This document shows positions 17,962-26,645 of a stretch of DNA of 64,000 bases, in pieces. Position 1 is the first letter of the stretch. Each line of letters opens with the position of its first letter. The notes beneath the pieces are model-generated. The model was not told the origin of the DNA. It ran no database searches and saw only the letters and a list, made by a program, of their open reading frames with translations. This DNA is from Glaciecola sp947496235 (GTDB lineage: Bacteria > Pseudomonadota > Gammaproteobacteria > Enterobacterales > Alteromonadaceae): the NCBI RefSeq assembly GCF_050306235.1, contig NZ_JBLWFH010000007.1, positions 186,001-250,000 of the forward strand, written 5' to 3'. The translations under genes were made by a program, and so were the position numbers.

Positions 17962-18612
17962 ATGTTACCGATTAAACCTCCAAGCATGCAATCCGGCGAA
18001 TACTCTGTACTTGAGGAAATCCTTAATGCTGTTTCTCACGCTATTGGGTTTGTGCTTGCCATTGTGGGGTCCATTGCACTTATTGTTAAAGCAGAAGGAC
18101 TTTCCGATTTAGTGGTCACTTCTATTTACGGTGCAAGTCTAGCTTTTATGTTTTTGTCTTCGTCTATCTATCATGCTCTAAAACATCCCAAATACAAAAG
18201 CTATTTGAGAAAAATCGATCACACTGCCATTTACCTATTAATAGCAGGTTCATACACGCCTTTTCTTGTGTACACGGTAGACGGAACTTTAGGTACTGTA
18301 GGTTTGATTGTGATTTGGATCGTGGGCTTAACTGGCGTTGGTTTTAAGTTAATCGCAGGGCCTAAATACCCCAAAATAAGTATAACAACTTACGCCATTA
18401 TGGGCTGGTTAGCTTTATTTTTGATTTACCCAATTTATCAATCGCTATCGGGTGTAGGCTTTACTCTATTGTTAACAGGTGGGATTTGCTATAGCGCAGG
18501 GATCCCACTGTATTTAATGAAAAGTCGACATTATTCACATGCCCTATGGCATTTAGCTGTACTCGCTGGTGCGTCCTGTCATTTCTTCGCGATTTATTAT
18601 CACGTAATCTAA
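17962..18612 (+). CDS. Haemolysin III (PAQR) family membrane protein
   Basis: This 216-residue inner-membrane protein has seven predicted helices and the PAQR/haemolysin III signature: SSSIYHAL (Ser and His), KIDHTAIYLLIAGSYTPF (Asp) and, at the end, HALWHLAVLAGASCHF (two His). These polar residues form a metal site in the family, which suggests a hydrolase-like activity, although the role in most bacteria is unsettled. The haemolysin name comes from one Bacillus protein and should not be taken as proof of toxicity. Length is normal. The 3' end is four bases from the convergent S9 peptidase gene. Confidence 0.85.
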   Translation: MLPIKPPSMQSGEYSVLEEILNAVSHAIGFVLAIVGSIALIVKAEGLSDLVVTSIYGASLAFMFLSSSIYHALKHPKYKSYLRKIDHTAIYLLIAGSYTPFLVYTVDGTLGTVGLIVIWIVGLTGVGFKLIAGPKYPKISITTYAIMGWLALFLIYPIYQSLSGVGFTLLLTGGICYSAGIPLYLMKSRHYSHALWHLAVLAGASCHFFAIYYHVI

Positions 18613-18616
18613 ATCC

Positions 18617-20680
18617 TTAGTCTTTTTTCTTTTGGGTATTGTAACGATCGAACCAGCTCACAATGCTACCCACTTTTTGGATTAAGTGACTCGGTCTTGC
18701 AGCTATGCCGTGAGATGCTCCAGGCACTCTTACCATTACCGCAGGCACTTTTTGTAATCTAAGCGCATTATAATATTGTTCAGTTTCACTTATGGGGGTG
18801 CGGTAATCAGCGTCACCGGTTAATAGCATAGTTGGCGTTTTCACATTACCCACCAATGAAATAGGGCTATGTTTCCAAAGGTGTTCAGTTTGTTCCCAAG
18901 GTAGTCCAGGCATCCAATATTGTGTAAAGAAAGGATATGCATCAGCAGTTAACGCAAAGCTGAACCAATTAATAACGGGCTTGGCGACTACAGCTGCATT
19001 AAATCGATTGGTTTTACCGATACTCCATGCGGTAAGTACACCGCCACCTGAGCCGCCGGTGATGAACAAGTTGTCTTTATCAATGTTGCCGGCATTTATC
19101 GCAACATCCACCACATCCATCAGGTCGTTGTAATCTTCTGAGGGATAATTGTGGTGAATGGTATTGCCGAATTCCTCACCGTATGAAGAGCTACCTCTTG
19201 GGTTAGACCATACAACTGCGTAACCTTTGGCGGCCATTAACTGAATTTCCATAGAAAAGGTATTGCCGTAAGCCGCATGGGGACCACCGTGAATTTCTAG
19301 GATTAAAGGGTATTGTTCCGTAGAGTCCTCGGTATAGCCAGGAGGATACGCAATCCAAGCATCAATATTTCTTTCATCTACTGTACTTTTTACCGTTAGA
19401 GATTTAATAACGGCAGTTTGTTTATGTGCAAATACATCACTGTTCAAATCGGTCAAGGTTTTACGCTTGCGCCCATCAATTAATACCAAGTCTCCTGGTG
19501 CATTATTATTGTTGCTAACAAACACAATAGCGCCGTCGCCAGACAAGGCAAATTGGCCGCTAGTGTAAGGACGACCCAAGGATTGGCCTCCTAGTGAAGC
19601 ATCAATTTGAGTGATCTTGCCTCGCATTGAGACTTTCGCCAATTTAGTTTCACCAGCATCGAGATAACTAAATACAATGTCATCGCCGTTGTATTGTACA
19701 TCTTGAATTGAACGATCAAGATCAGGGGTGAGCGACTTAGCTTCATCTGGTGAATCCAAATCTATATACATTAACTGGCTATTTTGATAAGCAAGTTTGC
19801 GATCGTTTAACCAGTCAAATAGCAGCCCCTCACCATCTTCAGTTAAAATTGGCGCAGACTCAGGTCCTGCAAAACTTGTGACTTCCTTCACTTCACCTGT
19901 ATCTACATTTACGGTGTAAATATTTGATTGATTTAAGTTCAATTCCCAATCTTCATCACGCTGAACGCTCAGATAAATCAAAGGTTTTTTCGGATGCCAA
20001 GCTAGTGCACCGTTGTGATGGAAGTTACCTTCAGTTAGTTGTCTTGGCGTGCCGCTAGTGGCAGGCACTATGTACAGTTGGTTAAAACCATCTTTAACGT
20101 AGCCCTGTCCGTCTCTACGATAAACGGTTTTATCGACGACCTGTGCGGTTCCCGCCCAAGTTGCGCCTTTTGGCGCTGCAGGCATCTCAGTAAAAATAGC
20201 TTGTGACTTAACCGGCGTAAACATGCTAAAAGCGATGGCAGAACCATCAGGAGACCAAGTGATACTGCTAGGCGATTCTGATCCTGTCGTCAGTTTAGTC
20301 ACACTCCCAGTGTCTAAATAAAGGGTGTAAATTTGTGCCCCCATATTGTCATTAGCGACGAAAGCAATGCGATCACCATTTGGAGATAGTACCGGATTCC
20401 TTGGACTTGAGTAACTTGGTGAGTCATTAAGCAAAGGAACATGTCGGCCTGAATTTATGTCAATTTTCCACAGGGATGTTGAAGGCGCATCTCGCATTTT
20501 ATCCATGCTATTGCGCTGATAGACAACGCTTTTGCCATCTTTTAAAAAGATAGGATTTGCAGCTGTTTCAAGGTCAAAAATATCGGCATAATCCAGTACA
20601 TTCTGGGAACTTTGTTCAGCATGGACTTGAACGCTGGACATAAACAACAGGGAGCATAGAACCAAGGGACGAAACGTCAT
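18617..20680 (-). CDS. S9 family prolyl oligopeptidase-type peptidase
   Basis: This 687-residue exported serine peptidase has a signal peptide (cleavage after VHAEQ or near) and an N-terminal WD40-like beta-propeller that screens substrates (repeats such as PVLSPNGDRIAFVAND and ITWSPDGSAIAFS). A C-terminal alpha/beta hydrolase domain follows. The catalytic serine lies in TGGSGGGVLTAW, the Asp in LLTGDADYRTP and the His in VPGASHGIA. The oxyanion region ILEIHGGPHAAYG is typical of acylaminoacyl peptidase/dipeptidyl peptidase relatives. It probably breaks down short peptides in the periplasm. The ATG has a good ribosome-binding site (AAAGGAAA). Exact specificity cannot be told. Confidence 0.92.
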   Translation of the reverse strand: MTFRPLVLCSLLFMSSVQVHAEQSSQNVLDYADIFDLETAANPIFLKDGKSVVYQRNSMDKMRDAPSTSLWKIDINSGRHVPLLNDSPSYSSPRNPVLSPNGDRIAFVANDNMGAQIYTLYLDTGSVTKLTTGSESPSSITWSPDGSAIAFSMFTPVKSQAIFTEMPAAPKGATWAGTAQVVDKTVYRRDGQGYVKDGFNQLYIVPATSGTPRQLTEGNFHHNGALAWHPKKPLIYLSVQRDEDWELNLNQSNIYTVNVDTGEVKEVTSFAGPESAPILTEDGEGLLFDWLNDRKLAYQNSQLMYIDLDSPDEAKSLTPDLDRSIQDVQYNGDDIVFSYLDAGETKLAKVSMRGKITQIDASLGGQSLGRPYTSGQFALSGDGAIVFVSNNNNAPGDLVLIDGRKRKTLTDLNSDVFAHKQTAVIKSLTVKSTVDERNIDAWIAYPPGYTEDSTEQYPLILEIHGGPHAAYGNTFSMEIQLMAAKGYAVVWSNPRGSSSYGEEFGNTIHHNYPSEDYNDLMDVVDVAINAGNIDKDNLFITGGSGGGVLTAWSIGKTNRFNAAVVAKPVINWFSFALTADAYPFFTQYWMPGLPWEQTEHLWKHSPISLVGNVKTPTMLLTGDADYRTPISETEQYYNALRLQKVPAVMVRVPGASHGIAARPSHLIQKVGSIVSWFDRYNTQKKKD

Positions 20681-20844
20681 GGCATTTCCTTTTTTTATTA
20701 GTATGTAATTTGAAGATAAAAGAGAGCGACATAGCGCAATAAGCTATTTATAGCGGAAATCCTTGAAAAGATCATTATATGTGCAAAGTAATTCAAAAAT
20801 GTAGGTAAGTTAATAGGTGATGATTTGTAAATATTTCCAGCTAA

Positions 20845-21570
20845 TTACTGGAAATATCTCTCTGTTGGATTAGGCTGACTATTGTTCAAGATATATCCTA
20901 CAAGACCGCCATACACATCTATTACTGTATGCAAAAGGATTATCACCCATAGGGATTCAGTGATGATAAAAATGCCCCCTAGAATAAGACCGATACATCC
21001 TGTACGAACCACGTTTTTCCAACCTTGATAAAAGTGGCAAAGTCCAAATATTGCACTGCTTAATAATAAGCTCGGGATCAATCCAATATGACTATCCAAT
21101 ACTCCTATCATAAAGCCTCGAAAAAGGAGTTCTTCGCAAATCCCTGCCGATGTAGAAAGACCTCCAATAAACCATTGTAATTCGGTCCTATTGCTAGGTA
21201 ACATCCAGTCATGATTGTCAGAAACTACCTCGCGAAAGGCTTCACGTTCCACAGGATTTGTCGCTACTATATAAACCGAATATCCAAAGTAGATACATGT
21301 AACACAAGTAAATACTAGTCCAAGCCAATTTTTTATATCACCCTGCCAATAGAGTCCTAAATCTGAAAGTCTTAATACATCTATAAAAATCAAATAAATT
21401 AACAATGCTGTAGGTAACCACATAAAAAGCATTGCGCTTTTATAGGCCTGAATTTTTGTTTTCCTGCCAGATATTACCGCAAGTTTTTCTTTGTCAGATT
21501 CCCAAAGACTATAAATCACCATAGCAATTATGGTGATAAATAATATCCACTCACCAAGTTGAATCTCCAT
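20845..21570 (-). CDS. CPBP family intramembrane glutamic protease
   Basis: This polytopic membrane protein of 241 residues belongs to the CPBP (CAAX protease/bacteriocin-processing) family. The hallmark EELLFRG supplies the catalytic Glu pair and Arg; a second motif FGLCHFYQG supplies a His, and LLHTVIDVYGG near the C-terminus supplies another His. In bacteria these proteins serve in bacteriocin self-immunity, peptide processing or other membrane proteolysis; no target is visible here. The ATG at 21570 is preceded by AAGGGAA at suitable spacing; a TTG 18 bases upstream is less likely. It is divergent from the LysR gene, which may regulate it. Confidence 0.85.
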   Translation of the reverse strand: MEIQLGEWILFITIIAMVIYSLWESDKEKLAVISGRKTKIQAYKSAMLFMWLPTALLIYLIFIDVLRLSDLGLYWQGDIKNWLGLVFTCVTCIYFGYSVYIVATNPVEREAFREVVSDNHDWMLPSNRTELQWFIGGLSTSAGICEELLFRGFMIGVLDSHIGLIPSLLLSSAIFGLCHFYQGWKNVVRTGCIGLILGGIFIITESLWVIILLHTVIDVYGGLVGYILNNSQPNPTERYFQ

Positions 21571-21670
21571 ATAGGTTCCCTTAAACAAATTATTCGGGTA
21601 ATCCTATCGACTAGCTGTTATTAAATATATATATTAGTTTTTTATAATTACTAAACTATTTGTTTATACG

Positions 21671-22579
21671 ATGTTTAACCCTAACGACTTAAGAATCTTT
21701 TGCAAGGTTGCTGAAATAGGCAATATGTCAAGAGTTGCCGAATCTGAAGCTAAAACAGTTATGGCAATTAGTAAGCAAATTGGACGCTTAGAATCTAGCT
21801 TAAACAGGGCACTTTTTATTCGTACTAGACGACATTTAGAGCTCACCGATTTTGGACAGGCATTTAAATATAAAGTAGAGCTTTTACTAGAACAGTATCA
21901 AGACTTGATGGGCTGGACTCAAAACCAAGAAGATCGAGTTACCGGTGAGCTGCGTGTGGTTTGTCAATCGAATGAAGTTATCAAAGATACATTAGTCCCA
22001 TGGTTGGCAGACTTTACCTCTATGTATCCTGATTTGAACATCGTTATGGATGTGCGCGAAGGCATAATTGATATTTTGCAAGATGACTTCGATATATTTT
22101 GGGCTGTGGGAGACTATTTAGGTCAGCGTTTTCCTGGGTTAAAACGCAAGTCGTTATGGGCGTTTGAAAACGGTTTATTTGCATCGCATGACTACTTAAC
22201 AAAAATGGGAATGCCCTTATCACCAGACGATTTGGAGAAGCATACAGTTATTGGCTATCTACACAACCAACCCAGTAACGTTTTGATCACCCGAGGAGAA
22301 GATGGCAATCCACATTATGTAATGCCTAATTGCCAAATCAAGACAGTTGCCGGTTTACTAGAACTTGCAGAATCAGGTTTGGGGGTAATTAACGCGCCAG
22401 CTAACACATCAACTATGCAAGATCTCATACGACAAAATAGGCTGGAGCCCATTTTGGAAAACTACTGGTGGAAAGAAGCCGAGGTATACGTTTATTATCA
22501 TCCTTCGCGACCAACCCAAGCTAAAATACGGGCATTTCTTGATTTTTTCGTTGATAAACGTGAACAATGGAAACTGTAA
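21671..22579 (+). CDS. LysR family transcriptional regulator
   Basis: This 302-residue LysR-type regulator has an N-terminal winged helix-turn-helix (residues 1-62: DLRIFCKVAEIGNMSRVAE, then ISKQIGRLESSLNRALF and LTDFG) and a two-lobed effector-binding domain (about 90-300). The HTH lacks the very common SFTAAA motif and reads NMSRVAES, a mild variation. It is divergent from the CPBP protease gene across about 100 bases, the classic arrangement for LysR control, though no T-N11-A box was proven. Its 3' end shares a bidirectional terminator with the S10 operon. The effector is unknown. Confidence 0.9.
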   Translation: MFNPNDLRIFCKVAEIGNMSRVAESEAKTVMAISKQIGRLESSLNRALFIRTRRHLELTDFGQAFKYKVELLLEQYQDLMGWTQNQEDRVTGELRVVCQSNEVIKDTLVPWLADFTSMYPDLNIVMDVREGIIDILQDDFDIFWAVGDYLGQRFPGLKRKSLWAFENGLFASHDYLTKMGMPLSPDDLEKHTVIGYLHNQPSNVLITRGEDGNPHYVMPNCQIKTVAGLLELAESGLGVINAPANTSTMQDLIRQNRLEPILENYWWKEAEVYVYYHPSRPTQAKIRAFLDFFVDKREQWKL

Positions 22580-22602
22580 AGATTCAACTCACTGCAAACA
22601 AC

Positions 22603-22630
22603 AAAAAAGCCTGCATTAGCAGGCTTTTTT
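22603..22630. terminator. Bidirectional terminator between lysR gene and S10 operon
   Basis: Six A residues, GCCTGC, loop ATTA, GCAGGC and six T residues form a symmetric Rho-independent terminator that works in both directions. It ends the LysR gene and also ends the S10 operon right after rpsQ, so the spc operon cannot be read from here. Confidence 0.92.
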
Positions 22631-22656
22631 AGTAAAGATATGTGTGAAAAATTAGC

Positions 22657-22917
22657 TTAGATGATAGCCGCTTTTTCTACAACACTCACTAATTTCCAAG
22701 TTTTGTTCTTAGAAATTGGACGACATTCAGTAATAGTTACTGTATCGCCAATGTTGCATACATTTTCTTCGTCGTGTGCGTGTACTTTAGTAGAACGCTT
22801 AATGAACTTACCGTAGATTGGGTGTTTAACGAAACGTTCAACAACTACAGTAATAGTTTTGTCCATTTTGTTACTAGATACACGGCCTTGAACGGTACGA
22901 ATTTTTTGTTCGCTCAT
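22657..22917 (-). CDS. rpsQ: 30S ribosomal protein S17
   Basis: S17 (86 residues, normal length) binds 16S rRNA early in 30S assembly. Family sequence is clear: RTVQGRVSSNKMDKTITV, VERFVKHPIYGKF and TECRPISKNKTWKL. The start overlaps the rpmC stop by one base. It is the last gene of the S10 operon, as in E. coli, but is followed here by a strong terminator instead of rplN and the spc operon. Confidence 0.98.
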   Translation of the reverse strand: MSEQKIRTVQGRVSSNKMDKTITVVVERFVKHPIYGKFIKRSTKVHAHDEENVCNIGDTVTITECRPISKNKTWKLVSVVEKAAII

Positions 22918-23126
22918 TATTTATCGCCTCCAGCAGCTGCTTTAGACTTTTCAGTTAAAAGCGTTTTAACACGTGCGATGCTACGACGTACTGTTTTAAG
23001 CTGGTCAGTTTTTTCAAGCTGACCTGTAGAATGTTGCATGCGAAGATTGAATTGCTCACGAAGCAAGTTCAAAAGTTCTGCGTTTAACTCTTCTACACTT
23101 TTTTCTCTTAGATCTGTCGCATTCAT
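22917..23126 (-). CDS. rpmC: 50S ribosomal protein L29
   Basis: L29 (69 residues) lies at the peptide exit of the 50S subunit near L23 and helps dock trigger factor and SRP. The family pattern is seen in LREKSVEELNAELLNLLREQFNLRM cut by the usual helix turn, then TGQLEKTDQLK and RRSIARVKT. The C-terminus has a few extra residues (SKAAAGGDK) past the typical 63. One-base overlaps with rplP and rpsQ indicate translational coupling. Confidence 0.97.
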   Translation of the reverse strand: MNATDLREKSVEELNAELLNLLREQFNLRMQHSTGQLEKTDQLKTVRRSIARVKTLLTEKSKAAAGGDK

Positions 23127-23539
23127 TACATCACCGTCCGAGTTACAAAAGTGGTTTTAAACGGCAATTTAGCCGCAGCCAATTCAAATGCTTCTCGTGC
23201 TAAAGACTCAGGTACACCTTCCATTTCGTATAAAACACGACCTGGCTGAATTTGGCATACCCAGTATTCAACGTTACCCTTACCTTTACCTTGACGAACC
23301 TCAAGAGGCTTCTCAGTAATTGGCTTATCAGGGAATACACGAATCCAGATTTTACCTTGACGTTTAACGTGACGCGTCATTGCTCGACGTGCCGCTTCGA
23401 TTTGGCGCGCTGTCATACGACCACGGCCAACTGCTTTAAGACCGAAAGTACCGAAACTTACTTTGCCACCGGCAATAGCAAGACCACGGTTACGACCTTT
23501 ATGCATTTTACGAAATTTCATGCGTTTTGGTTGTAACAT
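23126..23539 (-). CDS. rplP: 50S ribosomal protein L16
   Basis: L16 (137 residues, normal) organises the A-site region of 23S rRNA and completes the 50S subunit. Family motifs include MLQPKRMKFRKMHKGRNRG, FGTFGLKA and the arginine-rich RQIEAARRAMTRHVKR; the segment with Arg81 that is hydroxylated in E. coli is also conserved (KPLEVRQGKGKG). It overlaps rpmC by one base and follows rpsC by three bases. Confidence 0.98.
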   Translation of the reverse strand: MLQPKRMKFRKMHKGRNRGLAIAGGKVSFGTFGLKAVGRGRMTARQIEAARRAMTRHVKRQGKIWIRVFPDKPITEKPLEVRQGKGKGNVEYWVCQIQPGRVLYEMEGVPESLAREAFELAAAKLPFKTTFVTRTVM

Positions 23540-23542
23540 GAT

Positions 23543-24244
23543 TTAGCCCTCTCGCTTAGCGCCGCGGCCTTTCTTCTTAGGCTGTGGAGCTGGTTGCTCC
23601 TGAGTAAGTGGTAAACCACCTAATACTTCGCCTTTGAAAATCCAGACTTTAACGCCAATGATACCGTAAGTAGTCAGTGCTTCTGAGGTAGCGTAATCAA
23701 TATCAGCACGGAAAGTGTGTAGTGGTACACGACCTTCACGATACCATTCGCCACGAGCAATCTCGGCACCGCCAAGACGACCGCTTACTTCTACTTTGAT
23801 ACCCAATGCACCAAGACGCATTGCATTTTGTACCGCGCGCTTCATTGCACGACGGAACATAACACGACGCTCTAACTGACTCGAAATGCTGTCAGCTACT
23901 AGTTGTGCATCCAGTTCAGGCTTACGAACTTCAGCAATGTTCACTTGTGCAGGAACGCCTGCAAGCTTAGTGATGTGGTTGCGAAGTTTCTCTACGTCTT
24001 CACCTTTCTTACCGATAACAACACCAGGGCGAGCAGTGTGAATAGTCACACGAATGCTTTTCGCTGGGCGCTCGATAACGATTTTAGATAGAGACGCGTT
24101 TTTAAGCTCTTTAGTCAAATACTTACGTACTTGATGATCGCTATATAAATTGTCGGCATATTCTGCTGTATTAGCGTACCAGGTTGAATTCCATGGCTTA
24201 CTGATACCCAGGCGTATACCGGTAGGATGAACCTTCTGTCCCAT
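23543..24244 (-). CDS. rpsC: 30S ribosomal protein S3
   Basis: S3 (233 residues) forms part of the mRNA entry channel and its helicase activity. The KH domain motif VIGKKGEDVEKLR (GxxG loop) and the C-terminal GRLGGAEIARGEWYREGR are typical. The tail is rich in Pro, Lys and Gly (PQPKKKGRGAKREG), as in relatives. It follows rplV by nine bases in the S10 operon. Confidence 0.98.
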   Translation of the reverse strand: MGQKVHPTGIRLGISKPWNSTWYANTAEYADNLYSDHQVRKYLTKELKNASLSKIVIERPAKSIRVTIHTARPGVVIGKKGEDVEKLRNHITKLAGVPAQVNIAEVRKPELDAQLVADSISSQLERRVMFRRAMKRAVQNAMRLGALGIKVEVSGRLGGAEIARGEWYREGRVPLHTFRADIDYATSEALTTYGIIGVKVWIFKGEVLGGLPLTQEQPAPQPKKKGRGAKREG

Positions 24245-24253
24245 TATCTACTC

Positions 24254-24586
24254 CTAGTTATCCGCTACAACCACAGTAATGTGACTGCTACGCTTAAAAA
24301 TACGGTCAGCACGGCCTTTGGCACGTGGCTTGATACGCTTCATAGTCGGGCCTTCGTCAACGAAGATTTTTGCAACAGTCAACTCATCGATGTCTGCGCC
24401 TTCGTTGTTTTCCGCATTAGCGATCGCTGATTCAAGAACTTTCTTGATTAGTGATGCGCTTTTCTTCGGGCTGTAGGTCAAAAGCTCAAGAGCTTTTTCT
24501 ACATGCAATCCACGAATTTGATCTGCAACTAAGCGTGCTTTTTGAGCCGACGTACGAGCAAAACGGTGTTTAGCTAAAGCTTCCAT
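24254..24586 (-). CDS. rplV: 50S ribosomal protein L22
   Basis: L22 (110 residues, normal) lines the peptide exit tunnel with an extended loop; changes there give macrolide resistance. Family features: AKHRFARTSAQKARLVAD, LTYSPKKSASLIKKVLES and the loop RIKPRAKGRADRI. No loop deletion or insertion of the kind seen in resistant strains is visible. It lies ten bases after rpsS. Confidence 0.98.
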   Translation of the reverse strand: MEALAKHRFARTSAQKARLVADQIRGLHVEKALELLTYSPKKSASLIKKVLESAIANAENNEGADIDELTVAKIFVDEGPTMKRIKPRAKGRADRIFKRSSHITVVVADN

Positions 24587-24596
24587 TTATATCTCC

Positions 24597-24872
24597 TTAA
24601 CGTTTGGCTTTCTTATCCGCGACATGGCCACGGTAAGTACGCGTAGGCGCAAATTCGCCCAATTTATGGCCTACCATCTCGTCACTGACAAATACAGGAA
24701 CGTGTTGACGACCGTTATGGACCGCAATGGTTAACCCAATCATATCTGGGATAATCATCGAACGACGAGACCAAGTTTTAATTGGCTTCTTGTCGTTCGC
24801 TTCCACTGCAGCCTCTACCTTCTTCAGCAAGTGTAGGTCAATAAAAGGACCCTTCTTGAGAGAACGTGGCAT
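24597..24872 (-). CDS. rpsS: 30S ribosomal protein S19
   Basis: S19 (91 residues, normal) sits on the head of the 30S subunit next to S13 and contacts the A-site tRNA. The sequence is highly conserved: MPRSLKKGPFIDLHLLKKVE, TWSRRSMIIPDMIGLTIAVH and the ending FAPTRTYRGHVADKKAKR. It follows rplB by 15 bases within the operon. Confidence 0.98.
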   Translation of the reverse strand: MPRSLKKGPFIDLHLLKKVEAAVEANDKKPIKTWSRRSMIIPDMIGLTIAVHNGRQHVPVFVSDEMVGHKLGEFAPTRTYRGHVADKKAKR

Positions 24873-24887
24873 GGTGAATCCTCGCTT

Positions 24888-25712
24888 TTACTTGTTACGA
24901 CGACGTACGATAAGTTTATCAGTACGCTTGTTGCTTCGGGTTTTCTTACCTTTAGTAGGAACACCCCAAGGAGTTACTGGGTGACGGCCACCAGATGTAC
25001 GACCTTCACCACCACCGTGTGGGTGATCTACCGGGTTCATGGCAACACCACGAACTGTCGGACGGATACCTCTCCAACGGGTTGCACCCGCTTTACCGAG
25101 TGAACGAAGCATGTGCTCAGCATTACCAACTTCACCGATAGTTGCTCGGCAGTCAGCTAATACTTTACGTACTTCACCTGAACGTAAACGAAGAGTAACG
25201 TAAGTACCTTCACGTGCAAGGATCTGAGCGTATGCACCAGCAGAACGTGCAATTTGTGCACCTTTGCCAGGCTTCATTTCGATAGCGTGTACAGTTGTAC
25301 CAACAGGCATGTTACGCATAGGCATAGCATTACCCGCTTTAATTGGTGCATTTGATCCAGATTGTACTGCATCGCCAGCTTGAGCACCTTTAGGCGCTAA
25401 GATGTAACGACGCTCACCATCTGCATAAAGCACTAATGCAATGTTTGCAGAACGGTTTGGATCATATTCTAAACGCTCAATTTTAGCCGGAATACCGTCT
25501 TTATTACGTTTAAAATCGATAACACGATAGTGATGCTTATGACCACCACCAATATGGCGAACAGTAATTCGACCATTGTTGTTACGACCACCGTTTTTGC
25601 TGTTTTTATCTAGCAAAGGTGCATAAGGAGCGCCTTTGTGTAAGTCAGGATTAACAACCTGAATTACATGACGACGTCCAGCAGAGGTGGGTTTAGCTTT
25701 CATTAATGGCAT
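24888..25712 (-). CDS. rplB: 50S ribosomal protein L2
   Basis: L2 (274 residues) is one of the most conserved ribosomal proteins, needed for subunit association and the peptidyl transferase centre. The near-invariant segment VAMNPVDHPHGGGEGRTSG includes the catalytically important His, and GRITVRHIGGGHKHHYR is also typical. It follows rplW by 11 bases. No anomaly is seen. Confidence 0.98.
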   Translation of the reverse strand: MPLMKAKPTSAGRRHVIQVVNPDLHKGAPYAPLLDKNSKNGGRNNNGRITVRHIGGGHKHHYRVIDFKRNKDGIPAKIERLEYDPNRSANIALVLYADGERRYILAPKGAQAGDAVQSGSNAPIKAGNAMPMRNMPVGTTVHAIEMKPGKGAQIARSAGAYAQILAREGTYVTLRLRSGEVRKVLADCRATIGEVGNAEHMLRSLGKAGATRWRGIRPTVRGVAMNPVDHPHGGGEGRTSGGRHPVTPWGVPTKGKKTRSNKRTDKLIVRRRNK

Positions 25713-25723
25713 GTCTAATCCCC

Positions 25724-26026
25724 TTACTCAGCAGCCGCACCGACGAAGTCGATGTCTTGACCTTCTTTCAACATAACATAAGCTTTTTTAAAGTCGTTAC
25801 GTTTACCAGTTCTTAGGCCATGGCGTTTTACTTTACCTTTGCAGTTAACAGTACGAACAGCTTCAACTTCAACTTCAAACAATTTCTCAACTGCTGCTTT
25901 GATTTCCGCTTTGTTCGCGTCTTTAACTACTTTAAATACAAATGTATTTGCACTTTCAGCAGCCAAAGTTGATTTCTCTGACACGTGAGGTGCTAATAGC
26001 ACTTTTAATAAACGTTGTTCGTTCAT
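25724..26026 (-). CDS. rplW: 50S ribosomal protein L23
   Basis: L23 (100 residues, normal) lies at the tunnel exit and is the docking point for trigger factor and SRP. Typical features are LLAPHVSEKSTLAAE, FKVVKDANKAEIKAAVEK and the loop VNCKGKVKRHGLRTG. Its start overlaps the rplD stop by four bases (ATGA type), indicating coupled translation. Confidence 0.98.
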   Translation of the reverse strand: MNEQRLLKVLLAPHVSEKSTLAAESANTFVFKVVKDANKAEIKAAVEKLFEVEVEAVRTVNCKGKVKRHGLRTGKRNDFKKAYVMLKEGQDIDFVGAAAE

Positions 26027-26628
26027 GCTAATGACTCCTCAAGTTGCTTAACTGCATCAGCTGTCATAAGCACTTTCTCGAAAGCGATAAGGCTTACTGG
26101 GTCGATGCCTTGAACATCACGAACGTCAACTTTGTACAAGTTACGCGCTGATAAGAACAAGTTCTCATCTACTTCACTTGTTACGATTAACACGTCGTTC
26201 AATTCTAATTCGTTAAGTTTTGTTAGAAGCTCTTTAGTTTTTGGTGCTTCAACACCGAACTTCTCAACAACGATTAAACGTTCTTGACGTACCAATTCAG
26301 ACAAGATGCTTTTGATCGCACCACGGTACATCTTTTTATTTACTTTTTGCTCGAAGCTACGAGGCTTAGCAGCGAATGCACGGCCACCGCCAACCCAAAT
26401 TGGGCTACGGATAGTACCAGCACGAGCACGGCCAGTACCTTTTTGACGCCATGGCTTCTTACCACCACCACGAACTTCTGAACGCGTTTTCTGCGCTTTA
26501 GTACCTTGACGAGCACCTGCACCGTAAGCAACAACTACTTGGTGAACCAATGCTTCGTTAAACTCACGTCCAAAAGTGGCGTCTGATACTTCAAGAGCGC
26601 TGTTAGCGTCTTTTAATGTTAATTCCAT
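26023..26628 (-). CDS. rplD: 50S ribosomal protein L4 (operon regulator)
   Basis: L4 (201 residues, normal) has a globular domain and an extended tunnel loop, seen as GGGKKPWRQKGTGRARAG. In E. coli free L4 also represses its own operon, stopping both transcription (with NusA) and translation by binding the S10 leader. The leader here has a matching hairpin plus U-tract (see the leader entry), so the same control is likely. Overlaps rplW by four bases. Confidence 0.98.
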   Translation of the reverse strand: MELTLKDANSALEVSDATFGREFNEALVHQVVVAYGAGARQGTKAQKTRSEVRGGGKKPWRQKGTGRARAGTIRSPIWVGGGRAFAAKPRSFEQKVNKKMYRGAIKSILSELVRQERLIVVEKFGVEAPKTKELLTKLNELELNDVLIVTSEVDENLFLSARNLYKVDVRDVQGIDPVSLIAFEKVLMTADAVKQLEESLA

Positions 26629-26645
26629 CAGTACACTCCCAAACG

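Noticed and set aside
17962..18612. Calling the haemolysin III family gene a toxin
   Set aside because: Only the family name suggests this; the sequence is a seven-helix PAQR membrane protein with no evidence for cytolysis.
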